A stretch of 64,000 bases of DNA, taken from contig NZ_CADIJV010000022.1 in the NCBI RefSeq assembly GCF_902859765.1, positions 36,182 to 100,181 of the forward strand, given 5' to 3'. Source of the stretch: Achromobacter pulmonis. Lineage in GTDB: Bacteria; Pseudomonadota; Gammaproteobacteria; Burkholderiales; Burkholderiaceae_B. Below are positions 48,401 through 57,911 of the stretch, piece after piece. Below the pieces are notes generated by a model. The model was not told the origin of the DNA. It did not search any database and saw nothing but the letters and a program-made list of their open reading frames with translations. The translations under genes and the position numbers were made by a program. Each line of letters begins with the position of its first letter. Positions within the stretch are counted from its first letter, which is position 1.

Positions 48401-49663
48401 ATGCCCTTTCCCGCCGCTTCCCTCGCCCTCTGGGGCATTTCCGCCCTGGCGATCATCGGCATCCTGCTGCGCCCTTGGAAGCTGCCCGAGTACGTCTGGG
48501 CCGGCGGCGCGGCGCTGCTGCTGACGGCAACCGGCCTGATCCCGTGGCAGGCGGCGCTGGGCGCGGTCGGCAAGGGGCTGGACGTGTACCTGTTCCTGAT
48601 CGGCATGATGGTGCTGGCCGAACTGGCGCGCCAGCAGGGGCTGTTCGACTGGCTGGCGATGGTGGCGGCGCGCCATGCGCGCGGGTCGGCGCGGCGCCTG
48701 TTCGACCTGGTATTCCTGGTGGGCATTCTGGTGACGGTGTTCCTGTCCAACGATGCCACCGCCGTGGTGCTGACGCCGGCGGTGTTTGCCGCGGCGCGGG
48801 CCGCGGGCGCGCGGCCGCTGCCCTACCTGTTCATCTGCGCCTTCATCGCCAACGCCGCCAGCTTCGTGCTGCCGATCTCCAACCCCGCCAACCTGGTGGT
48901 GTACGGCAGCCAGATGCCGCCGCTGCTGGACTGGCTGCAACGCTTCACGCTGCCGTCGCTGGCGGCCATCGGCCTGACCTATCTGGCCCTGCGCTTCAGC
49001 CAGCGCGAGGCGCTGCGCCAGCCGCTGCGGGCCGACATCGCGCCGCGACCGCTGGGCAGCGGCGCCCGCCTGACCGGCATCGGCATCCTGCTGACCGCGC
49101 TGGTGCTGATGCTGGCCTCGGCGCTGCATGCCGACCTGGGCCTGCCGACCTTCATCGCCGGCCTGGCCACTGCCGGGCTGATCCACCTGAAGCAACGGCT
49201 CAGCCCCCTGCCGGTCCTGCGCCATGTGGCCTGGGGCGTATTGCCGATGGTGGCTGGCCTGTTCGTGCTGGTCGAGGGCCTGGCGCGCAGCGGCGCCATC
49301 GACGCCCTGGCGCAGGCATTGCTGCGGCTGGCGGGCGATTCGGCCGGCGGCGCGCTGTGGGGCGCCGGCATCGTGGCGGCGCTGGCCAGCAACCTCATCA
49401 ACAACCTGCCGGCCGGGTTGATCGCCGGCTCGGTCGGCCAGATCGCCGACCTGCCGGCGCGGACCGCCGGCGCCCTGCTGATCGGCGTCGACCTCGGGCC
49501 CAACCTGTCGATCACCGGCTCGCTGGCGACGCTGCTGTGGCTGATCGCGGTGCGGCGCGAGGGCCAGCATGTCGGCGCGCTGCGTTTTCTCAAGCTGGGC
49601 GCGTGGGTGATGCCGCCGGCGCTGCTGGGCGCGCTGCTGATGCTGGCGGTGGCCGGCGGCTGA
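48401..49663 (+). CDS. ArsB/NhaD-type transporter
   Basis: A 420-residue membrane protein with about eleven helices. LSNDATAVVLTPAVFAAARA, ASFVLPISNPANLVVYG and ALASNLINNLPAGLIAGSVG are hallmark motifs of the arsenite pump and related ion transporters. It has ArsB length. No ars regulator or reductase is nearby, so the substrate could be arsenite or another anion. Confidence 0.85.
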   Translation: MPFPAASLALWGISALAIIGILLRPWKLPEYVWAGGAALLLTATGLIPWQAALGAVGKGLDVYLFLIGMMVLAELARQQGLFDWLAMVAARHARGSARRLFDLVFLVGILVTVFLSNDATAVVLTPAVFAAARAAGARPLPYLFICAFIANAASFVLPISNPANLVVYGSQMPPLLDWLQRFTLPSLAAIGLTYLALRFSQREALRQPLRADIAPRPLGSGARLTGIGILLTALVLMLASALHADLGLPTFIAGLATAGLIHLKQRLSPLPVLRHVAWGVLPMVAGLFVLVEGLARSGAIDALAQALLRLAGDSAGGALWGAGIVAALASNLINNLPAGLIAGSVGQIADLPARTAGALLIGVDLGPNLSITGSLATLLWLIAVRREGQHVGALRFLKLGAWVMPPALLGALLMLAVAGG

Positions 49664-49682
49664 TGGCGGCGCGCCGGTCCTG

Positions 49683-50210
49683 TCACAGGAGCGCGCGCGT
49701 GCTCCACCAGCCCGGCAATAGCAGCGCCGCCGCCCACAGGAACGCCGAAGCCCAGTTCGCGATCTGAAAGGCTGCGGCGCGCATGCCGCAGATGCCGGCG
49801 ATCATCGGCACGGTGGCCCGCAACGGGCCGAAGAAGCGGCACAGCACGATGCTGAGCACGCCCCACCGCTGGATGAACACGGTGCTGCGATGCAGGAGCT
49901 GCGGGCGTTTGCGCAGCGACTTCGATTGCAGCAGACCGGGCCCGAACCGCACGCCGCAAGCGTACTGCACCCAATCGCCCAGTGCCGCGCCGATGGCGAT
50001 GGCCAGCCATACCGGCACGAACGCGCTATCGCCCAACCCCAGGATGGCGCCGATCGACAGCAGCAGCGCCGTGCCGGGAACCACCAGCGCCACCAGCGGC
50101 AACGACTTCAGGAACGCGAACACGAAGCCCAGCGGCGCCAGCCAAGCGGCATGGGCGCGGGCAAATTCGACCAGGGTGTCCTGCACGGCGTGGAATGTTT
50201 CGAACAGCAT
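49683..50210 (-). CDS. DedA-family membrane protein
   Basis: A 175-residue DedA/SNARE-associated protein with several membrane helices. The start MLFETFHAVQDTLVEFARAH is preferred over a Met eight codons earlier. ALVVPGTALLLSIGAILGLG, AIGAALGDWVQYACG and CRFFGPLRATVPMIAGICGM are conserved and carry the family's acidic and Arg residues. DedA proteins act as lipid flippases. It converges on the ArsB-like gene. Confidence 0.85.
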   Translation of the reverse strand: MLFETFHAVQDTLVEFARAHAAWLAPLGFVFAFLKSLPLVALVVPGTALLLSIGAILGLGDSAFVPVWLAIAIGAALGDWVQYACGVRFGPGLLQSKSLRKRPQLLHRSTVFIQRWGVLSIVLCRFFGPLRATVPMIAGICGMRAAAFQIANWASAFLWAAALLLPGWWSTRALL

Positions 50211-50258
50211 GACGTGTGACGGCGGGGCGGGCACAGCCGCCCTATTACGGCCCCGGCC

Positions 50259-51644
50259 TCATACAATTACGTCGCGCAAGCCGCGCGGACGCCGCCGCAG
50301 CAGTCCGGCCAACCGTTCCAGCGCCTGCGCCAACGCCCGGCGCTCGGGAATGCTGCCCAGCGAGATGCGGATGGCGTTGGGCGTGCCCGGCCCCAGGTGA
50401 AAGACTTCCGACGAGGTCACGCTCAGGCCCTCGTCGCGCGCCACCCGCTCCAGGTCCGCCGCGGTCCAGCAGTCCGGCAGCGGCTGCCACAGGTGGATGC
50501 CCGCCGCGGCAGCCGGGAACGGCCCGGGCAGCAACTGGCGCGCCAGTTGCTGGCGCGCGTGGGCCTCGGCGCGCACGCCGTCCAGAATCTGCCGCGCGGC
50601 GCCGCTGGCGATCCATTGCGTGGTCAGCACGCCCATCAGCGGCGCGGCCATCACGGCGAATGAGCGCATCGCCGCCAACACGTTGTGGCGGCTGTCCTGG
50701 TCCGGGCCCAGCACGAACGCGGTGCGCAGCCCCGGGGTCAGGGTCTTGGCCAACGTGGCGATGTAGAACACCGAGGCCGGCGCCAGGCTGGCCAGCGCCG
50801 GCGGCGCGCCATCCAGGAACAGCGAATACGGGTCGTCTTCGATGATGCGCACGCCGCAGGCCACGGCCGAGCGCGCCAGGTCGCGGCGGCGCGCCGCGCT
50901 CATGGTGTGGGCGGTGGGATTCTGCAGCGTGGGGTTCAGGTAGACCAGCCGGCCGCCGTCGCGGCAGGCGCGCTCCAGTCCGGCGGGGGTCATGCCGTCG
51001 GCGTCGGTCTCGGCCACCAGCACGCGGCGGCCCAGCTGCCGCGCGGCGGTCAACAGCCCCGGATACACCAGCGGCTCGGCGATGATGCCATCGCCCGGGC
51101 GGCTGTAGGCCAGCATCACTGCGGCCAGCGCGGCCTGCGCGCCGGGACACACCAGCACCCGGTCCGGGTCGACGTTCTCGACCGACTGCGACAGCCATTG
51201 CGCGCCGGCCTCGCGTTCGGCCGGTCCGCCGCCGGCCTGGTGATAGGTCATCATCACGCCCACATCGTGCCGTTCCATGGCCTTGGCCAAGCCGTGCCGC
51301 AGCAGGTCCTGCAGATCGCAGCCCAGCGGCAGCGGCGGCATGTTCATGCCCAGGTCCAGCATCTGTCGCAGGGGCTGTTCGGCCGGGCGCGCGATGAAGG
51401 TGCCCAGCGGCCCGCGCGCCTCGATCAGGCCGCGCTGGGCAGCCTCGGCATAGGCGCGCGTCACGGTGGTCAGGTCCACGCCCAGATGCTGGGCCAGGCG
51501 CCGCTGCGGCGGCAGGCGGTCGCCCGGCTGCATGCGATTGGCGGCCACAGCGCCCTCGATGAAATCGGCGATCTGGCGGTAGCGGGGGCCGGCGCCGCGC
51601 ACGAAAGTCAAGGGCCAGGACGCATATACGTCGTCGTTATGCAT
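50259..51644 (-). CDS. MocR-type PLP-dependent GntR regulator
   Basis: A 461-residue fusion of a GntR winged helix and an aminotransferase-like domain. MHNDDVYASWPLTFVRGAGP is the likely start. Residues 20-85 hold YRQIADFIEGAVAANRMQPG and LAQHLGVDLTTVTRAYAEAA. The PLP domain has VCPGAQAALAAVMLAYSRPG, EDDPYSLFLDG and SVFYIATLAKTLTPGLR, with the Schiff-base Lys in TLAKTL. Target genes are not clear; the neighbouring glycosyltransferases are divergent. Confidence 0.88.
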   Translation of the reverse strand: MHNDDVYASWPLTFVRGAGPRYRQIADFIEGAVAANRMQPGDRLPPQRRLAQHLGVDLTTVTRAYAEAAQRGLIEARGPLGTFIARPAEQPLRQMLDLGMNMPPLPLGCDLQDLLRHGLAKAMERHDVGVMMTYHQAGGGPAEREAGAQWLSQSVENVDPDRVLVCPGAQAALAAVMLAYSRPGDGIIAEPLVYPGLLTAARQLGRRVLVAETDADGMTPAGLERACRDGGRLVYLNPTLQNPTAHTMSAARRRDLARSAVACGVRIIEDDPYSLFLDGAPPALASLAPASVFYIATLAKTLTPGLRTAFVLGPDQDSRHNVLAAMRSFAVMAAPLMGVLTTQWIASGAARQILDGVRAEAHARQQLARQLLPGPFPAAAAGIHLWQPLPDCWTAADLERVARDEGLSVTSSEVFHLGPGTPNAIRISLGSIPERRALAQALERLAGLLRRRPRGLRDVIV

Positions 51645-51965
51645 GGATTCTATTGCGCCGGGAATGCCGCAATGCATGGACAGGAAATCAATCGATGAGT
51701 ATGGCAACAAACGCCGTTTGAGTCCATACATCGAGAATCTTGTACGGCCCAGTTCCAGGCCGTGCCGGGGCCGCTGCACGGAGCGCCAGGGCGCCCCTTC
51801 CCGCATCGCCAGCGCCCGCCTGCCATAGATGGCAGGGCCGAGTGTGTAAATCCTTTAAGCCGCACCGGCCCAATCTTCACATTCTTTCAATCTATCGAGA
51901 AAGAATTTCCCGCGCGCTCCCGTAGATTGCGAGGCCATTCCCCAGGCCCGCACAGGAGAGGTCGC
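51645..51965. other. Divergent intergenic region
   Basis: No gene is seen in 321 bases between the MocR gene and the glycosyltransferases. A hairpin, CCTGCCA/TGGCAGG, spans 51819-51836. An inverted repeat, ATTCTTTC (51881-51888) and GAAAGAAT (51899-51906), with a 10-base spacer, lies in AT-rich sequence and looks like an operator near the downstream promoter. Confidence 0.55.
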
Positions 51966-52916
51966 GTGTCGGACATTGTTGTCTACGTCAGAAGCCAGCC
52001 GCAGTTGGGCGACCAGATCGTCGCCTTCGCCACCTTGTACCAGCTCAAGGCCTGGTGGCCCACGAAGCGGATCAAGGTTGTCGCGCGCGACGACGTCGGT
52101 CCGATCTACCACGCCCTGCCCTGGGTCGACGAATTCCAGCGCGTGCGTACGCTGCTCGACTACACGCGCAGCCTGAGCGCCAGGACGCAGATGTCGGTGA
52201 ACCTGCATCACAGCAGCGAGCGCTTCGGCCTGATCAATCTGCTGCGCCTGCCGGCCGTCCGCCTGGGTTTTCGCAACGCGCGATTGAGCGACGTGGTCTG
52301 GACCCACTGTCACCGCAAGGACGAAGCCGAATACATCGGCCTGGCCAACCTGCGTCTGCTGGCCGCCTACCGGCCCCTGGATGCCGAAGACAGTGCGCGC
52401 CGCTGCTTCGCCGAACTGGCCCGCGCGCATCGGCGGGTAGATGGCCGCGCCGACGTGGTGTTTCTTCCCGGCGGCGGCGCCGGACCATTCAAGCGCTGGA
52501 GCGTGGCGCACTACCTGCGCCTGGCCGACCGCCTCAAGACGCTGCTGGGCCCCGACACACGCTACACCTTCGCACTGGGCCGGCAGGAAGCGCGCGAGCA
52601 CGCCGAGCTGACGGCCCTGCGGCGCGCTGACATCCAGGTGGCCTATTGCCGGCCGCTGGCCGAGCTGAGCGCGATCATGCTGGGCGCGCGCCTGGTGGTC
52701 GCCAACGACTGCGGCCCGTCGCACGTGGCGCAGGCCACCGGCGTGCCGTATGTCGGCATCTTCAACCAGCCAAACCCCGAATGGTTCTGGCGCCGGCGCC
52801 ATGCCGTCGCCGTGGTGCCGCGCCAACCGCGCGATGGCATCAATACCATCGCCCCGGACCAGGTCCTGCAAGCCTGTGCGCGCGCGCTGGCCGGCACGCC
52901 GCGCGCCACCGCCTGA
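51966..52916 (+). CDS. Glycosyltransferase family 9 (heptosyltransferase-like)
   Basis: A 316-residue GT-B enzyme starting at GTG with AGGAGAGG upstream. DIVVYVRSQPQLGDQIVAFA is the GT9 opening. RADVVFLPGGGAGPFKRWSV and ARLVVANDCGPSHVAQATGV are the sugar-nucleotide domain motifs. Members add heptose or other sugars to LPS core. It is followed by a family 4 enzyme, so the pair likely works on a surface glycan. No signal or membrane segment. Confidence 0.88.
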   Translation: MSDIVVYVRSQPQLGDQIVAFATLYQLKAWWPTKRIKVVARDDVGPIYHALPWVDEFQRVRTLLDYTRSLSARTQMSVNLHHSSERFGLINLLRLPAVRLGFRNARLSDVVWTHCHRKDEAEYIGLANLRLLAAYRPLDAEDSARRCFAELARAHRRVDGRADVVFLPGGGAGPFKRWSVAHYLRLADRLKTLLGPDTRYTFALGRQEAREHAELTALRRADIQVAYCRPLAELSAIMLGARLVVANDCGPSHVAQATGVPYVGIFNQPNPEWFWRRRHAVAVVPRQPRDGINTIAPDQVLQACARALAGTPRATA

Positions 52917-52937
52917 ATCCCCACCCTCACCTGCACC

Positions 52938-54050
52938 ATGCGCATCCTGCACACCCTTGGCGAAAGAAACCTGGGCGGACTCGAATTCCGCACCCTGGAA
53001 CAGGCCTACTGGCTGACCCGCCACGGCCACGACACGGCCATCGCCGCGCCGCCCGGCAGCGCGATCAGCCTGGCGGCGCGCCAGCGCGGCATCGCCACCG
53101 TGGACATCGACTTCGACTCGCCCTATTCGCCCGCCACGATCTGGCGGCTGCGCCGCGCCGTGCGCCGCCTGCACATCAACGTGATCGACAGCCACAGCCG
53201 CGCCGACGGCAAGAGCGGCGCCCTGTGCCGCGACCTGTGCGCCGTGGTGCGCACGCGGCATTTCGCCAAGCCCATGCCCACCAGCGCGCGCCGCCGCCTG
53301 GAGTGGAAGCTGGGCTGCGATCACGTGATCGCCACCAGCGACGCCGGCCGCGCGGCCCTGCTGCACGCCCGCCTGGCCCGCGCGGATGGCGTCAGCGTGG
53401 TCGGCGAATGGGCGGACGAGGCCTTCTTCCACGCCGGCGACAAACCCGCCACGCGCCAGCGCGTGCGGCGCGAACTGGGCCTGGCCCCTGACGCCTATGT
53501 GGTCGCCACCATCGGCATGCTGCGCCCCGAGAAGCGCCAATCCGACCTGCTGCGCGTGGTGCAGCGGCTGCGCCGCCGGGCCGTGCCGGCCAGCGCCCTG
53601 GTGGTGGGCACGGCGACGGCCGACACCCGGGCCTACGCGGCCGAGCTGCGCGCCCTGGCCGTTCAGCTCGGCATCTCCCCGCAGGTAGTCTTCGCCGGCC
53701 ATCGCGACGACGTGGCCGACATGCTCCACGCCGCCGATGTATTGCTGGTGCCTTCGGCCACCGAGGCCTGGTCGCGCGTGGTGCCGGAGTCTTTCGCGTC
53801 GGGTTGCCCGGTAGTGGCCAGCCGGGTCGGCGGTTTGCCCGAGATCGTCACGCCGGGCGCCACCGGCTGGCTGGCCCAACCCGGCGACATCGACGGCTTC
53901 GCCGACCGCATCCAGGCAATCCGCGCCGACCCGGCCGCTGCCGCGGCGGTGGTGGCGCGGGCCCGAGACTATGCACAAGCCAACTTCCGCCTGGCGAACC
54001 AGATGGAACGGACCCTGGCCGCCTATCGCCGCGCGATGGCGCGGGCCTGA
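52938..54050 (+). CDS. Glycosyltransferase family 4
   Basis: A 370-residue GT-B enzyme. MRILHTLGERNLGGLEFRTL carries the N-terminal Gly-rich loop; DSHSRADGKSGALCRDLCAV follows. The C-terminal domain has VVATIGMLRPEKRQSDLLRV, VFAGHRDDVADMLHAADVLL and SATEAWSRVVPESFASGCPV with the E(x7)E motif. It starts 21 bases after the family 9 gene. Likely LPS core or surface polysaccharide assembly; the acceptor is unknown. Confidence 0.88.
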   Translation: MRILHTLGERNLGGLEFRTLEQAYWLTRHGHDTAIAAPPGSAISLAARQRGIATVDIDFDSPYSPATIWRLRRAVRRLHINVIDSHSRADGKSGALCRDLCAVVRTRHFAKPMPTSARRRLEWKLGCDHVIATSDAGRAALLHARLARADGVSVVGEWADEAFFHAGDKPATRQRVRRELGLAPDAYVVATIGMLRPEKRQSDLLRVVQRLRRRAVPASALVVGTATADTRAYAAELRALAVQLGISPQVVFAGHRDDVADMLHAADVLLVPSATEAWSRVVPESFASGCPVVASRVGGLPEIVTPGATGWLAQPGDIDGFADRIQAIRADPAAAAAVVARARDYAQANFRLANQMERTLAAYRRAMARA

Positions 54051-54216
54051 GCGCTGGCGCTCTTGCTCATGGTCGCGGGCACGCCATTTGCTGCCTGGCT
54101 TTCGCCACAGCGGCGTCCCGTCATCCGATCAAGCGTGGCCAACCGGCCAATGCGCCGCTGTGGCATCCACCGCCATGTCAGTGTGCAGGTCGCGCCGGCA
54201 GCGGGCGAGGCAGACA

Positions 54217-54501
54217 TCACCTCGCCATACGTTCGCACGCCTGCGCGCATGCTTGGCAGGCTTGCGCGCAATCCTGCATGCCATCGATGCGCTCGCAACT
54301 GGCCGCACAATCCCGGCACAGCGCGGCGCAAGCCCGGCATACCGGGGCATGGTTTTGCGCGCCCAGCAGCATGGTGTGCGCCGAGCCACGGCATATCTCG
54401 GCGCAAGCCATCATGCCGCGAAAATGAGCCGGCGCGACGTGCTCGCCGCCCGCCTCCAGGCAGTGCGTGTACCGGCCGGCGGCGATGCGCCCTCTGTCCA
54501 T
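54217..54501 (-). pseudogene. Copper-storage-type four-helix protein, 5' truncated
   Basis: A Cys-rich frame of 94 residues matches the DUF326/Csp family that binds Cu(I) inside a four-helix bundle. HCLEAGGEHVAPAHFRGMMA, CAEICRGSAHTMLLG, CRACAALCRDCAASCE and CAQACQACAQACERM are clear. The first helix with its Cys pairs, normally before HCLEAGG, is replaced by unrelated MDRGRIAAGRYT. About 25-30 residues are missing. It may be a decayed gene, or a functional short form. The 165 bases to its right of stop (54051-54216) hold no recognised gene. Confidence 0.65.
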
Positions 54502-54548
54502 GGCTACCCGCGTGCCTGCGTCTGGTCAGCCAGCCCAGGCATGCGGCG

Positions 54549-55016
54549 TCACTCGCCGGAATCCGCGCACGCCTGCCGGGTCTGCGCGATCAACGCTTCC
54601 AGACGCTGTAAGCGGGCTCGCATGGCACCCACGTCGGGCGCCGGCTTAAGCATTGCCCGCAACATCAACGCCGCAAATACCGAGGCACTGCCGGCCAGCG
54701 CGAGCATAAGAATGCGAACGAACAAGGCCAGCCAATAAGCGCCCTCGGTGTCTCCCACTCGGCGGCAATCGATCGATGACATGCGCGCACATTCAACGAC
54801 GAACCCCTGAGCGACCATTTGGCACAACGAAACGAGCAGCCAGAGCGAGGCGCCGCCGCTCAATAGCAAAGCCAGCGCAAGCAGGCAGCGCATGGCTCGC
54901 CGGCTCCGCTGGCTGGCGTGAAGCAGGTCGTTCAATTCGCGCGCCAGCCGCGCATGTCTGCGCTCGAGGTCCACCAGTTCCTGCGGCGATGAGTCTGGAG
55001 TGGTCAATGGAATCAC
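54549..55016 (-). CDS. Hypothetical two-helix membrane protein
   Basis: A 155-residue protein. Residues 14-40 are a coiled coil (ELVDLERRHARLARELNDLL), followed by a membrane helix (AMRCLLALALLLSGGASLWL). A short periplasmic loop has two Cys (VVECARMSSIDCRR), then a second helix (LALFVRILMLALAGSASVFA) and a C-terminal coil. No family recognised. It lies just past tRNA-Arg. Confidence 0.65.
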   Translation of the reverse strand: MIPLTTPDSSPQELVDLERRHARLARELNDLLHASQRSRRAMRCLLALALLLSGGASLWLLVSLCQMVAQGFVVECARMSSIDCRRVGDTEGAYWLALFVRILMLALAGSASVFAALMLRAMLKPAPDVGAMRARLQRLEALIAQTRQACADSGE

Positions 55017-55122
55017 CGGGTGAATTGGCAGATGGTCCCGAAGTGGCGACTACCGTGGACTGGGATGTTACCGGGGGCACCAGCCACAAATCCGCGCAAT
55101 CGTTTGATTCCACAAGCTATTC

Positions 55123-55199
55123 TGGCGCGGCAGGAGGGGATCGAACCCCCGACCTCAGGCTTAGAAGGCCCGTGCTCTATCCAACTGAGCTACTGCCGC
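55123..55199 (-). tRNA. tRNA-Arg (TCT)
   Basis: A 77-nt cloverleaf with encoded CCA. It begins GCGGCAGTAGCTCAGTTGGA and has the anticodon TCT in GCCTTCTAAGC. T arm is GGGGGTTCGATCCCCTC. Reads AGA codons, which are rare in this GC-rich genome. Confidence 0.96.
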
Positions 55200-55304
55200 G
55201 CGGTGTGTGGCTGCCCGGAAAAGCTCCGGGCGGCGCATTTTACCTTGTTGCCGCGGGCCGTGGCGGCACGACGCCGGCCGGCGCGGTTTATCAGGCCGAC
55301 CGAA

Positions 55305-55889
55305 TCATTCCTCGCCCAGGTCGGCGTGGGTCGACACCCACAGCACCAGCGCGTCCTGCTTGCTCAGGCTGATCACCCGGTGGCCCATGCGGCTGTCGAT
55401 ATAGAAGCTCTCGCCCGCCTTCAGGCGCGCCGGCTCGTAGAACTCGGTGTACAGCTCGACCTCACCTTCCAGCACGTAGACGAATTCCTCGCCGCCGTGG
55501 CGGCTCCAGTCCTGGAACTCGTCGAAGGAGCGCGCCTTGACGCGGGTGTGGAACGGCATCATGCGCTTGTGCGACAGCGCGGTGCACAGCAGGCGGTGGT
55601 CGTAATACGGGGTTTCGTACTGGCGGCCCTCGCCCTGGCGGCTGAGGCTGCGGCGGCCGGTGCCCATGTGGGCGTCGGACGCGGTGAACAGTTCGGCCAC
55701 GTCCAGGTCCAGGCCGGCGGCGATCTTGATCAGGTTGTCATAGGTGGGCGAAAGCAGGCCGTTCTCGATTTTCGAGAGCGTGGACGCGGCCACGCCGGTG
55801 GCCTGCGCCGCCTGCTTGAGCGTCCAATCGCGCGCCTGGCGCAGGGCTCGCAGCCGTTGTGCCAACACGCTCTGTTTGTTGCCTTGCAT
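55305..55889 (-). CDS. XRE-cupin transcription regulator (PuuR-like)
   Basis: A 194-residue regulator. Residues 9-65 are an XRE helix-turn-helix (LKQAAQATGVAASTLSKIEN). Residues 115-190 are a cupin (GEEFVYVLEGEVELYTEFYE, LKAGESFYIDSRMGHRVISL). This architecture is common next to amine and amino-acid catabolic genes. It lies 12 bases after the oxidoreductase gene in the same direction, so it likely controls the uptake and oxidation cluster. Confidence 0.87.
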   Translation of the reverse strand: MQGNKQSVLAQRLRALRQARDWTLKQAAQATGVAASTLSKIENGLLSPTYDNLIKIAAGLDLDVAELFTASDAHMGTGRRSLSRQGEGRQYETPYYDHRLLCTALSHKRMMPFHTRVKARSFDEFQDWSRHGGEEFVYVLEGEVELYTEFYEPARLKAGESFYIDSRMGHRVISLSKQDALVLWVSTHADLGEE

Positions 55890-55901
55890 CTGTACACCCT
55901 G

Positions 55902-57194
55902 TCATGCACGCGACTGCCGCTCCCGCCACCAATCGCGCGCCTGGTAAGACCAATATGTGAGTTGAACCGCCGCCGTGCCCAGCGCGCCGCCGTTCCAGGC
56001 CAGTCCGAAGGGCTCGAACAGCCGGTAGCGCTGGCTGTCGCCGACGATCCCCTCGGCCACGACCCGGCCGCCGATAGCGGTGGTGTTCATGCCATGGCCG
56101 CCGAAGGCCGTGCAATACCAGACATCGGGCGCCAGCCTGCCGATCTGCGGCATCAGGTGCCGCGCATAGGCCATGCGTCCGGACCACGCGGTCTCCACGC
56201 GCAGGCCCTGCAACTGGGGATAGACACTGAGCAGTTCGCGGCGCAGGGACTCGGCCAGATCGGGCGGGTCGTCGACACGGGTGGTGATTCTACTGCCCCA
56301 GCCGATGCGCCCGCCATCGAGCACCCGGTAATAGTTGCCGGCGCGACGATCGTCGCCGATGGCGGCCTGGGTGCGGATGGCCTGGCGCACTCGCTCGCCC
56401 AGCGGCTCGGTCAGCATGATGTAGGTGGCGATGGGCAGCATGGCCCGCCGCAGCGCCGGCACCACGTCGCCGGTATAGCCGCCGGTGGCCAGCACCACGG
56501 TGCGGGCGTCGATCTGGCCGGCGGCGGTGCGCAGCCGCTTGGCCGCGCCCTCCAGCCGGGCCTGGGTCACGGGGGTGTCCTCGTGGATGCGCACGCCCAG
56601 CCGCGCGCACTCGCGCGCCAGGGCGCGGGCGTAGTTGAGCGGATGAAAATGGAACGAGGACGGGTCCTCGATGCCCTGGAAATAGGCGTCGGACAGCAGC
56701 CGCTCGCGCACCTCGGCGCGGTCCAGCAGGCGCACGTCGCGGCCGAAGTCGCGCCGCTGGTCCTCGCAATAGCGCCGCAGCGGGTCGCTGGCCTCGTAGC
56801 GCACCACCCGCAGGCGGCCGTCGACCTTATGGGCATCATCGATGCGCAGGTCGCGGATGTTGTCGCGGATGATCTCCACGCCCTCCATCGACAGGCGGTA
56901 AAGCTGGCGGTAGTGGTCTTCGTCGACATGTTTGCGGATGGCATCGGCGCCGGCCGAGAACGCCGGCGACACCGAGCCGCCATTGCGGCCCGAGGCGCCC
57001 CAGGCGATGCGGCGCCCTTCCAGCAGCGTCACCGCGCGGCCGCGCCGGGCCAGCTCCAGCGCCGTCGTCAGGCCGGCCAGGCCGCCGCCGACCACGCAGA
57101 CATCGGCCTCGGCCGTGCCCGCCAGGGGCGCGTAGTACGTTTCGGCATCGCCCAGCGTGCGCTTGTAATAGGTATCGATGTACTCGGTGGCCAT
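55902..57194 (-). CDS. FAD-dependent amine oxidase (AmaA / PuuB-like)
   Basis: A 430-residue DadA-type oxidase. It opens YYKRTLGDAETYYAPLAG, then DVCVVGGGLAGLTTALELAR (FAD Rossmann) and EGRRIAWGASGRNGGSVSPA. RTVVLATGGYTGDVVPAL and VWYCTAFGGHGMNTTAIGGR are later FAD motifs. Family members oxidise cyclic or glutamylated amines such as L-pipecolate (AmaA) or gamma-glutamylputrescine (PuuB). The nearby AmaB-type dehydrogenase favours pipecolate. Its electron acceptor is not shown. Confidence 0.82.
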   Translation of the reverse strand: MATEYIDTYYKRTLGDAETYYAPLAGTAEADVCVVGGGLAGLTTALELARRGRAVTLLEGRRIAWGASGRNGGSVSPAFSAGADAIRKHVDEDHYRQLYRLSMEGVEIIRDNIRDLRIDDAHKVDGRLRVVRYEASDPLRRYCEDQRRDFGRDVRLLDRAEVRERLLSDAYFQGIEDPSSFHFHPLNYARALARECARLGVRIHEDTPVTQARLEGAAKRLRTAAGQIDARTVVLATGGYTGDVVPALRRAMLPIATYIMLTEPLGERVRQAIRTQAAIGDDRRAGNYYRVLDGGRIGWGSRITTRVDDPPDLAESLRRELLSVYPQLQGLRVETAWSGRMAYARHLMPQIGRLAPDVWYCTAFGGHGMNTTAIGGRVVAEGIVGDSQRYRLFEPFGLAWNGGALGTAAVQLTYWSYQARDWWRERQSRA

Positions 57195-57219
57195 GGTGTC
57201 GGGTTCGCGTTGGCGGGGC

Positions 57220-57909
57220 CTAGTGCAGTCCGGCGCCCTGCAAGCCCCCGGCCAGGCGCTTTTCCAGCCAGGAGGCCAGGCGCAGCAAGGGGTAGCAGTA
57301 CAGGAAATAGATGATGGCGATCATGCTGTAGATGAACAGCGACTTCGCCGGGAAGGTGATGATGAAGACCTCGCCCTGCCGCGTCAGTTCGGTGATGCCG
57401 ACCACCGACAGGATGGCGGTGCTCTTGATCAGCATCACGTATACACCGCTCATGGGCTGCACGATCAGGCGCATGGCCTGCGGCAGGATCACCAGCCGCA
57501 GGATCTGCAACGGCCGCAAGCCCAGCGTCATGGCGCCTTCGGTCTGGCCGCGCGGCACGGCGCGGATGGCGCCGGTGACGATCTCGGCCACGTAGCACGA
57601 GGTATAGACCGACAGCGACACGAACGCGGCGGTGCCCGAGTCCCAATGCAGCAACTCGATGCCGGTGCTGGGCAGCACGAAGTAGAAGATATAGAGCTGC
57701 ACCAGGAACGGCGTGCCGCGCAGCAGGTGGATGTACAGCCCCAGCAACTGGTGCAGGCCACGGATGCGGTAGCTGCGGATCACGCCGATGACAAAGCCCA
57801 GCAGCGACCCGGCGATGATCGCCATGAACGAGATCTTGAGCGTCTCCCAGAAGCCCTTGAGCAGGAACGGCAGCACGACGCCGGCGGTGGAGAGGTAGGA
57901 ATCCAGCAT
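57220..57909 (-). CDS. Amino-acid ABC transporter permease (HisM/GlnP type)
   Basis: A 229-residue permease; start MLDSYLSTAGVVLPFLLKGF overlaps neither conserved region nor operator. EIVTGAIRAVPRGQTEGAMT is the EAA loop that contacts the ATPase. Five membrane helices. It overlaps none of the second permease, which ends three bases upstream. Works with the three other transporter genes here. Confidence 0.9.
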   Translation of the reverse strand: MLDSYLSTAGVVLPFLLKGFWETLKISFMAIIAGSLLGFVIGVIRSYRIRGLHQLLGLYIHLLRGTPFLVQLYIFYFVLPSTGIELLHWDSGTAAFVSLSVYTSCYVAEIVTGAIRAVPRGQTEGAMTLGLRPLQILRLVILPQAMRLIVQPMSGVYVMLIKSTAILSVVGITELTRQGEVFIITFPAKSLFIYSMIAIIYFLYCYPLLRLASWLEKRLAGGLQGAGLH

Positions 57910-57911
57910 GC

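Noticed and set aside
51855-53978. A 707-codon minus-strand frame
   Set aside because: It is antisense to two glycosyltransferases with intact motifs and carries no recognisable domain.
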